A DNA stretch of 5,118 nt, from NCBI GenBank assembly GCA_021151625.1, contig JAGKWY010000203.1, positions 1 to 5,118 of the forward strand, in the 5' to 3' direction. The position numbers and the translations under genes are program-made. Source of the stretch: Gammaproteobacteria bacterium (GTDB taxonomy: Bacteria; Pseudomonadota; Gammaproteobacteria; Pseudomonadales; Cellvibrionaceae). Positions 1-5,118 of this stretch are shown here, in pieces. How positions within the stretch are numbered: the first letter of the stretch is position 1; every line of letters starts with the position of its first letter. Under the pieces are notes generated by a model. That model was given only the letters and a program-made list of their open reading frames with translations. It did not search any database and was not told the origin of the DNA.

Positions 1-14
1 TGTTGTGACCCCAG

Positions 15-50
15 AAAAACAAAACCCGCACCTGGGTGCAGGCGCGGGTT
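15..50 (-). terminator. Rho-independent terminator of the pst-phoU operon
   Basis: On the minus strand, after the phoU stop, a GC-rich hairpin is followed directly by a T-rich tract. The outer stem pairs AACCCGC (44-50 read in reverse) with GCGGGTT (23-29 read in reverse). The stem continues, across one A/C mismatch, as CCTG paired with CAGG around a four-base loop (35-38). The tract read on the minus strand is TTTT-G-TTTTT (24-15). It lies about 70 bases after the phoU stop and is positioned to end the operon transcript. On the plus strand the hairpin is followed only by a weak ATTTAA, so it looks one-directional. Confidence 0.9.
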
Positions 51-93
51 ATTTAACAAGAGGATATGGCTTTAGTCACGCAAAACTTGCATG

Positions 94-117
94 AAATCCA
101 CTCTGTTGGCTGGATTT
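94..117 (-). repeat. Small inverted repeat in the phoU 3' untranslated region
   Basis: A perfect 7-base inverted repeat, AAATCCA (94-100) and TGGATTT (111-117), encloses a 10-base loop just after the phoU stop codon. It is AT-leaning and has no T tract, so it is not a terminator. At most it is a 3' UTR stem-loop ahead of the real terminator at 15-50, and it could be chance. Nothing else stands out between the terminator and phoU. Confidence 0.3.
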
Positions 118-121
118 GCCA

Positions 122-847
122 TTATTCCTTGTTGGCGAGGTTGTCGACGATTTCTTCCAGGTTGGAGTGACGCACGTCCTCGCCATTAACCAGATAAATG
201 ACATACTGGGCCAGGTTGCGCGCGTGATCGCCAATACGTTCCAGCGCACGCAGCGACCAGATGATATTCAGCACACGGGTAATACTGCGCGGGTCTTCAA
301 TCATGAAAGTTACCAGCTCGCGCATAGCGGTGCTGTATTCCATATCCACTTGCTTATCGGTCTGCACCACGTTCAATGCAAGTTCCATGTCCAGACGCGC
401 AAACGCGTCCAGTGCATCCTGCAGCATTTTTGATACATGACCACCAATATGGCGCACTTCAATATAGCCGCGCGGTGCGTGACCATCTTTATTCATCGCA
501 ATTGCCTGACGGGCGATTTTTGATGCTTCATCGCCAATGCGCTCCAAATCGGTAATTGCCTTGGTCACTGCGATAACCAGACGCAAGTCGCTCGCCGCTG
601 GCTGGCGACGAGCGAGGATGCGCACGCATTCTTCATCGATGGTGACTTCCATGGAATTTACTTTGGTATCGGCGCGCACGACTTGTTCAGCGCGCTCCAG
701 ATCCGCATCGATTAACGCCTGGATAGCATCATTCACTTGTCGCTGGGCCATGCCGCCCATTTCCGACAAGTGCGTGCGAATGGTTTCCAACTCAATATTG
801 TATTGCTGCGATATATGATGAGTGTGACTCGTAATATCCATAACCAT
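122..847 (-). CDS. phoU: Phosphate signalling complex protein PhoU
   Basis: This is a cytoplasmic, all-helical regulator that connects the Pst transporter to the PhoR/PhoB two-component system and keeps the Pho regulon off when phosphate is plentiful. The product is 241 residues, normal for the family (about 235-245). Two PhoU repeats are visible, each with the metal-binding ExxxD helix motif: E102-R-I-G-D106 in the first and E203-R-I-G-D207 in the second. The N-terminal HHISQQYN (about residues 10-17) and MGGMAQRQV (about 30-38) also match the family. The ATG at 845-847 is chosen because GGAGG lies 7 bases upstream; a second ATG two codons in is less well spaced. It is the last gene of the operon, 15 bases after the residual pstB stop, and shows no damage. 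The out-of-frame pstB product overlaps its first 115 bases, which could disturb its initiation. Confidence 0.96.
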   Translation of the reverse strand: MVMDITSHTHHISQQYNIELETIRTHLSEMGGMAQRQVNDAIQALIDADLERAEQVVRADTKVNSMEVTIDEECVRILARRQPAASDLRLVIAVTKAITDLERIGDEASKIARQAIAMNKDGHAPRGYIEVRHIGGHVSKMLQDALDAFARLDMELALNVVQTDKQVDMEYSTAMRELVTFMIEDPRSITRVLNIIWSLRALERIGDHARNLAQYVIYLVNGEDVRHSNLEEIVDNLANKE

Positions 848-854
848 GATGCGA

Positions 855-859
855 CCTCC
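855..859 (-). promoter_or_regulatory. phoU ribosome binding site
   Basis: GGAGG on the minus strand, seven bases before the ATG at 845-847, is a near-perfect Shine-Dalgarno sequence. It decides the phoU start. It lies just after the ancestral pstB stop codon (863-865), so in the intact operon ribosomes finishing pstB would have terminated right beside it, a layout suited to translational coupling. Confidence 0.85.
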
Positions 860-862
860 GCA

Positions 863-1413
863 TTAACCGTAACGGCCGGTGATGTAATCTTCAGTTTGTT
901 TTTTGCTGGGAGCTCATCCAGCAAAATCACTTCCGGCTCAATCGCAATTGCACGCGCAATTACCAGGCGCTGTTGCTGACCGCCCGACAATCCAAACGCG
1001 TTGTCATGCAAGCGATCTTTTACTTCATCCCAAAGCGCAGCACCGCGCAAGGATTTCTCTACTACTTCATCCAACACCCGCTTGGATTTCACTCCTTGCA
1101 AGCGTAGACCATAGGCAACATTTTCGTAGATAGTTTTTGGAAATGGATTTGGTTTTTGGAACACCATTCCCACCTGGCGACGCAATTCAGCCACATCGAC
1201 TGCCTTGTCATAAATGTTAGCGCCTTCCAGTAAAATTTCACCTTCAATGCGGCAGGCATCGACCAAATCGTTCATACGATTGAAGCAGCGCAACAAGGTT
1301 GACTTGCCGCATCCGGAAGGACCGATAAAGGCGGTCACTTTTTTCTCCGGAATTTTCATATTCACGGTGTTTAACGCGCGTTTCGGACCGTAATACAAGT
1401 TGAGGTTTTTCAC
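863..1413 (-). pseudogene. pstB: Phosphate ABC transporter ATPase PstB, internal deletion with frameshift
   Basis: PstB is the cytoplasmic ATPase that powers phosphate import through PstC/PstA. From the GTG at 1411-1413 the frame encodes 167 normal residues: the PstB-typical VKNLNLYYG start, Walker A GPSGCGKST (31-39), Q-loop FQKPNPFP (Q86), signature LSGGQ (142-146) and Walker B ILLDE with catalytic E167 (codon 913-915). The expected continuation (PCSALDP D-loop, the VTHN switch histidine and the C-terminal regulatory part, about 63 codons in E. coli PstB) is absent. The family's normal ending, PSKKQTEDYITGRYG then TAA, follows at once in another frame (910-863). Roughly 190 bases are therefore missing, and the loss is not a multiple of three. 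As written, translation runs on with unrelated residues to a stop at 733-735 (226 residues), overlapping phoU. Such a protein should not hydrolyse ATP productively. Family identity is certain; whether the deletion is real or an assembly error cannot be told from one sequence. The start codon is also uncertain (see 1429-1434). Confidence 0.93.
901..926. repeat. Perfect inverted repeat spanning the pstB deletion junction
   Basis: TTTTGCTGG (901-909) and CCAGCAAAA (918-926) are perfect 9-base inverted arms around the 8-base loop GAGCTCAT. The loop includes the 6-base palindrome GAGCTC (910-915). One arm is the coding sequence for Ile-Leu-Leu of the Walker B motif; the other encodes the Pro-Ser-Lys-Lys of the PstB C-terminus. 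In an intact gene these would lie about 190 bases apart, so this hairpin was created by the deletion. Neither strand has a T tract after the stem, so it is not a terminator. Confidence 0.85.
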
Positions 1414-1428
1414 TTCAAGCTTGATAGG

Positions 1429-1434
1429 TTCTCC
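1429..1434 (-). promoter_or_regulatory. Probable pstB ribosome binding site, facing a non-standard codon
   Basis: GGAGAA on the minus strand lies between the pstA stop (1444-1446) and the pstB frame. The GGAG core ends five bases before an ATC codon at 1423-1425, followed in frame by AAG-CTT-GAA-GTG. No ATG exists in frame between the upstream stop (shared with pstA, which is in the same frame) and the GTG at 1411-1413. That GTG is 17 bases past the GGAG core, further than usual. An ATG where ATC now stands would give a well-spaced start reading MKLEVKNLNLYYG. Either GTG is used with poor spacing, or ATC is a rare start, a mutation or a base error. Confidence 0.5.
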
Positions 1435-1443
1435 ACTCGCGTA

Positions 1444-3132
1444 TTAATCCGAAGCACTGCGATATTTTTCGCGCAGGTTGTTACGGATTTTGATAGCGGT
1501 AATATTCAGGGCAATAATCAACAACACCAGGGTTAATGAAGTGGCGTATACCAATGGGCGCGCCGCTTCGACGTTAGGACTTTGGAAACCCACATCATAA
1601 ATGTGGAACCCCAGGTGCATAATTTTTTGATCCAGATGCAGATAAGGATAATTGCCATCCACCGGTAAGGCCGGCGCCAACTTGACCACACCCACCAACA
1701 TCAGCGGCGCCACTTCACCTGCCGCGCGCGCAATCGCCAGAATCAAACCAGTCATCATCGCAGGTGTTGCCAGAGGCACAACCACTTTCCACAAGGTTTC
1801 TGCTTTGGTTGCACCCAATGCAAGGCTGCCCTGGCGAATCGTACTGGGAATGCGCGACAAACCTTCTTCGGTCGATACAATCACGATCGGCAAGGTTAAA
1901 AGTGCGAGGGTTAACGAAGCCCAAAACAAACCAGGCGTACCGAAGGTTGGTGAAGGCAAGGATTCGGTGTAAAACAATTCATCGATATTGCCACCGAGCG
2001 TGTACACAAAAAATCCCAAACCAAATACACCGTAGACAATCGATGGAACACCAGCGAGGTTATACACAGAGATGCGGATAATTTTTAAGAAGGTTCCCTG
2101 CTTGGCATATTCGCGCAAATAAATCGCCGCCAGCACACCAAAAGGCGTAACCATGATCGACATTACAATCACCATGGTAAGGGTGCCGAAAATTGCCGGG
2201 AAAATACCACCCTCAGTATTGGCCTCGCGCGGCTCCGCGGTCATAAACTCCCAGAAACGCTCCAGGTACTGACCGGATTTAGCAATTACGCCCATATCAT
2301 TCGGGCGAGTTACACGCACAATATGATCAAACGCAATAACTACCTCTTTGTTGTCTGCGGTACGTGCAATTAATTTGTCACGCGTAGCCTGCGACAAAAT
2401 CTCATCGCGCTCTTTTTTAATCACCTCATATTCTGCTTCCAATGCTGCGCGACGCTCGGCCAATTCGGCATCCGCATTGGCCAGTTGTGTACCGGTAATT
2501 CCGTCCAACTCCAGACGGCGGCGCTCCAGGCGCAACTCATCCATTTGATTATTGATACGACCAATATCCACTTTTTCGATGCGATGGATTTTATCGTGCA
2601 AATCCAATGCGCGACTCAAGCGCTGATCCATCTGTTGCCAAAAATCAGCACTGCTTAATTCGCTAACAACATTGTCTTGTTCTTTAATCGCCACTGGATA
2701 ACCGTAGAAATTACCCCACTCGCGACGCTCAATGGAAATTGCATCTTTCGGGTATTCCCACTTATCCATGCCAGTATCGAGAAACCAGGCAAAATCGCGG
2801 CCATTAACATCGCGGTTACCCATTTTAAATAAATGGCGAGTTATTAATTCCACCTCAGGCCCAACTGTGTAACCGCCATCACGTGCAACAGCCGCGGAAA
2901 TAATTTCATCGCGCACCGCTTCGCCCATCACGATATGCCGCTCGCCATCGCGATCAACAATTGAGGTTTGCAAAATATCCGCAGGCCAGAAGTGACCAAA
3001 ACCACGTACCGCTATCAAACCCAACAGGCCTAATACCATCAACATACAGATGGCAACTGCGCCGCCGTTTAGCCAAATCCAGGGCGAACCGCTGCTGAAC
3101 CAGGACGTTTTTCGTTTCAATAAATTTTTCAT
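1444..3132 (-). CDS. pstA: Phosphate ABC transporter permease PstA, long form with extracytoplasmic domain
   Basis: PstA is one of the two inner-membrane permeases that form the phosphate channel with PstC. The product is 562 residues against about 296 in E. coli. Residues below are counted from the GTG one codon upstream (3133-3135). A short basic N-terminus leads to a first membrane segment (about 24-48). A long hydrophilic region (about 50-305) follows, corresponding to the N-terminal extension of long PstA proteins (DUF3333 type), with a charged, probably coiled-coil stretch at about 180-250. The standard permease domain (about 310-553) has several membrane helices. Its EAA loop (about 423-475, with RQGSLALGATKAETLWKVV and AxGEVAP) is where PstB docks. 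ATG 3130-3132 is preferred because GGAAG lies six bases upstream. It follows pstC by 29 bases and its TAA is just before pstB. No damage is seen. Confidence in identity is very high; the fine domain limits are estimates. Confidence 0.97.
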   Translation of the reverse strand: MKNLLKRKTSWFSSGSPWIWLNGGAVAICMLMVLGLLGLIAVRGFGHFWPADILQTSIVDRDGERHIVMGEAVRDEIISAAVARDGGYTVGPEVELITRHLFKMGNRDVNGRDFAWFLDTGMDKWEYPKDAISIERREWGNFYGYPVAIKEQDNVVSELSSADFWQQMDQRLSRALDLHDKIHRIEKVDIGRINNQMDELRLERRRLELDGITGTQLANADAELAERRAALEAEYEVIKKERDEILSQATRDKLIARTADNKEVVIAFDHIVRVTRPNDMGVIAKSGQYLERFWEFMTAEPREANTEGGIFPAIFGTLTMVIVMSIMVTPFGVLAAIYLREYAKQGTFLKIIRISVYNLAGVPSIVYGVFGLGFFVYTLGGNIDELFYTESLPSPTFGTPGLFWASLTLALLTLPIVIVSTEEGLSRIPSTIRQGSLALGATKAETLWKVVVPLATPAMMTGLILAIARAAGEVAPLMLVGVVKLAPALPVDGNYPYLHLDQKIMHLGFHIYDVGFQSPNVEAARPLVYATSLTLVLLIIALNITAIKIRNNLREKYRSASD

Positions 3133-3138
3133 CACATG

Positions 3139-3143
3139 CTTCC
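3139..3143 (-). promoter_or_regulatory. pstA ribosome binding site
   Basis: GGAAG on the minus strand sits six bases before the ATG at 3130-3132 and favours it over the adjacent GTG (3133-3135). It lies in the short pstC-pstA gap, which holds no terminator or promoter-like sequence that I can see, in keeping with co-transcription. Confidence 0.65.
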
Positions 3144-3161
3144 GAAAAAGATCATCTGAAA

Positions 3162-5108
3162 TTACAGATTGCTATAGCGTTGACGCAAACGCTGACGAAT
3201 AACTTCAGCCAAAGTGTTCACCACAAATGTCAGTGCAAGCAACACCAGGGCTGCGAGGAACAATACTCGGAAGTGCGTACTACCCACTGCAGTTTCCGGC
3301 AATTCAACGGCGATATTTGCAGATAAGGTGCGCATACCTTCGAAGATATTGAAATTCACCACCGGACTATTACCGGTAGCCATCAACACAATCATGGTTT
3401 CACCCACAGCGCGCCCAAAGCCCATCATCACCGCCGAGAAAATCCCTGGGCTTGCAGTTGGCAATACCACACCAACCATTGTCTGCCATGGCGTGGCACC
3501 CAATGCTAATGAACCCTGTGTGAGATGGCGCGGCACACTGAACACCGCATCTTCAGCGATAGAAAAAATACTGGGGATAACCGCAAAGCCCATGATTATG
3601 CCGACGACCAAAGCATTGCGCTGATCGTAATTTATGCCCGCATCGGTGAACCATTGACGCATGCTGCCATTAAAGAACCAAACTTCAGTTAAGGGGCTGA
3701 GGGCAACGCAAGCCCAAACAGTGGCAATAATTGGAAGAATGACGATAACGGCTTCCCAACCTTCAGGCATTTTATTGCGCACAGATTCAGGACATTTGCT
3801 CCAGGCAAAACCTGTAACCAACATAATTACCGGCAACAAAATCAAAATACTAAAAATTGCCGGCAAATGATTTTCAATAAAGGGCGCAAGCCACAAACCT
3901 GCAAGGAAACCCAGAATTACTGTTGGCAGCGCGGCCATAATTTCAATGGTTGGCTTTACAATGCCGCGCAGTTTCGGGGTCATAAAATAGGCGGTGTAAA
4001 TCGCGCCCATCACACCCAACGGAACTGCAAATAAAATGGCAAAGAAAGCCGCTTTTAACGTACCCAACGAGAGCGGAACGAAACTCATCTTGGCTTCAAA
4101 ATTGTCACTACCGGAAGACGCTTGCCAAATATATTCCGGTGCATCACGACCTTCGTACCAGACTTTTTGCCAGAGCGAACTAAAAGACACTTCCGGGTGT
4201 TTGTTCCACACATCCAACAGCGATAGATTTTTGCTGTCATCGATTAACAAAGCACGATTATTAATCGGTGAAATCGCAATTTTGTTAATGGGTTTATCGA
4301 GAATGATTTGCGATTTATCGGTGGCCACTATTAGATGTTGTGCCCCCTCATCGATTTGCATGTGAGTGCCAATAACGCCCTGCGGTAAAGGCGGCAGAGT
4401 AAAAACTTCCTGCTCAAGATTTACCGCACCAGTAATTAAATTGCGGCTGCTACTAAACACACCGAGCAATAAGCGATTATCCGCCGTCAGTGCGCCAATC
4501 AGAGTGCCACTGGAGGTTTCCTGAATCGCCAATACATTTAATGCACTGCCCTTCTCATCCAGTTGGATAGGTTGATCACCCAGGGGAAATTCCACACTGG
4601 GAGTAATTTGGCGTTTGTCGTTGGGATAACTGAGTTCGTATTCAGTTTTAGCAACAGCGACCTGGCCATTGTTGTAGCCATAGGCCACCAGGCCGTGATC
4701 AGCCGTGCTGGTCGCCAATACTGAAAATTCACTGCCTTCGGTTTTGGGCATTTGCGCAGACAAGAGTGTTTTACCATCATCCACGGTGAAGAAGCTGATA
4801 GCGCCACTGCGTTTAAAATTGCCGCCAATTTCTTCGTAGCGCTCCAGAGTCAGAAACTCAGTTTCATCTTCCGGCGCTTGATGCAGGGCCTCAGGCGTGT
4901 AGGTTTTTACTACTTCTACCGATGCACCGCGAAACAAGGGGGCAATTTCAGAAAACAGGTAGAAAAATATTAGTCCCAATGAAAAAACAACCGCCATTCC
5001 GGCGGCCATCACTCCATAGCGGGACAGGCCATCCTTAAATTTACGAAGGCGACGCAGGCGGTTGCGCTGTTCGAGTGTCGGCATCAAGCTGACGGTTTCT
5101 TTTACCAA
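3162..5108 (-). CDS. pstC: Phosphate ABC transporter permease PstC, long form; start unresolved
   Basis: PstC pairs with PstA to form the phosphate channel in the inner membrane. Read from the TTG at 5106-5108 it is 648 residues, about twice E. coli PstC (about 319). A basic N-terminus (LEQRNRLRRLRKFKDGL, 12-28) precedes a membrane segment at about 33-56. A hydrophilic insertion follows (about 60-335), with recurring short beta-like stretches such as GLVAYGYNNGQVAVAK and HLIVATDKSQIIL that suggest a propeller-like fold outside the membrane. The permease domain (about 344-640) carries the EAA loop (about 518-570, RHLTQGSLALGATPWQTMVGVVLP then GRAVGETM). The frame remains open to the right edge with no stop, so the real start may lie outside the window. 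Within it, TTG 5106-5108 and ATG 5082-5084 (giving MPTLEQRN) are the candidates; neither has a clear Shine-Dalgarno sequence. It is the first operon gene seen; pstS is not in the window. The coding sequence looks intact. Confidence 0.95.
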   Translation of the reverse strand: MVKETVSLMPTLEQRNRLRRLRKFKDGLSRYGVMAAGMAVVFSLGLIFFYLFSEIAPLFRGASVEVVKTYTPEALHQAPEDETEFLTLERYEEIGGNFKRSGAISFFTVDDGKTLLSAQMPKTEGSEFSVLATSTADHGLVAYGYNNGQVAVAKTEYELSYPNDKRQITPSVEFPLGDQPIQLDEKGSALNVLAIQETSSGTLIGALTADNRLLLGVFSSSRNLITGAVNLEQEVFTLPPLPQGVIGTHMQIDEGAQHLIVATDKSQIILDKPINKIAISPINNRALLIDDSKNLSLLDVWNKHPEVSFSSLWQKVWYEGRDAPEYIWQASSGSDNFEAKMSFVPLSLGTLKAAFFAILFAVPLGVMGAIYTAYFMTPKLRGIVKPTIEIMAALPTVILGFLAGLWLAPFIENHLPAIFSILILLPVIMLVTGFAWSKCPESVRNKMPEGWEAVIVILPIIATVWACVALSPLTEVWFFNGSMRQWFTDAGINYDQRNALVVGIIMGFAVIPSIFSIAEDAVFSVPRHLTQGSLALGATPWQTMVGVVLPTASPGIFSAVMMGFGRAVGETMIVLMATGNSPVVNFNIFEGMRTLSANIAVELPETAVGSTHFRVLFLAALVLLALTFVVNTLAEVIRQRLRQRYSNL

Positions 5109-5118
5109 GGGAATGGGT

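Noticed and set aside
910..915. GAGCTC palindrome exactly at the pstB break as a sign of a cloning scar
   Set aside because: A single six-base site is weak evidence, no vector sequence is present, and the bases are also explained by joining GAG-C to T-CCC of the normal gene ends. It is kept only as part of the junction hairpin description.
901..926. Hairpin in pstB as an internal transcription terminator before phoU
   Set aside because: On the minus strand the stem is followed by A residues, and on the plus strand by ATCAC. Neither side has the T tract needed for intrinsic termination.
733..1413. The 226-residue frame as a genuine variant ABC protein with a new C-terminus
   Set aside because: The tail after LLDE is the ordinary PstB ending and phoU leader and 5' coding sequence read out of frame, so it is the product of a frameshift and not an evolved domain.
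3133..3161. Possible internal promoter or regulatory element between pstC and pstA
   Set aside because: The gap is only 29 bases, with a Shine-Dalgarno sequence and no convincing -10/-35 or Pho box pattern.
3214..3624. A 136-codon plus-strand open frame, and similar ones such as 116-433, 1652-1972 and 4036-4365
   Set aside because: They lie wholly or almost wholly opposite strongly conserved pst/phoU coding sequence, have no family resemblance or good ribosome binding site, and are shadows of the minus-strand genes.

Overview
The window holds a high-affinity phosphate uptake and signalling operon, pstC-pstA-pstB-phoU, read entirely from the minus strand (right to left in these coordinates). 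It suggests a gammaproteobacterium of moderate GC content. The evidence is the gene order, the PhoU and PstB sequences, and the long forms of both permeases with large extracytoplasmic insertions, as in Pseudomonas and its marine or soil relatives. A Cellvibrionaceae-like source (Cellvibrio or a neighbour) is my best guess from general resemblance; no marker here proves it.

Layout in transcription order. PstC permease occupies 5108-3162; its start is unresolved because the frame stays open to the window edge. After a 29-base gap comes PstA permease (3132-1444). Next is the PstB ATPase gene (from about 1413 or 1425), which is broken. Its first 167 codons are normal through the Walker B motif. 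About 60 conserved codons are then missing, and the last 15 codons of a normal PstB, ending in ITGRYG-stop, follow in a different frame (910-863). PhoU is intact (847-122), with a strong ribosome binding site. A clear rho-independent terminator at 15-50 closes the operon. No pstS, phoB, phoR or Pho box lies inside the window; they would be upstream of pstC (beyond the right edge) or elsewhere.

How the parts work together: PstC and PstA form the inner-membrane channel, a PstB dimer would drive it with ATP, and PhoU links transporter state to the PhoR/PhoB sensor system. With PstB lacking its D-loop and switch histidine, the transporter as written could not work, and the Pho regulon would be expected to be constitutively on, unless another pstB copy exists or the lesion is an assembly or sequencing error.

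The most notable signal is the deletion junction. It lies inside an 8-base loop between perfect 9-base inverted arms (901-909 and 918-926), the loop being mostly a GAGCTC palindrome. I see no unknown system, mobile element, CRISPR array or RNA gene. The plus-strand open frames are shadows of the minus-strand genes, and no gene-free stretch exceeds about 120 bases.
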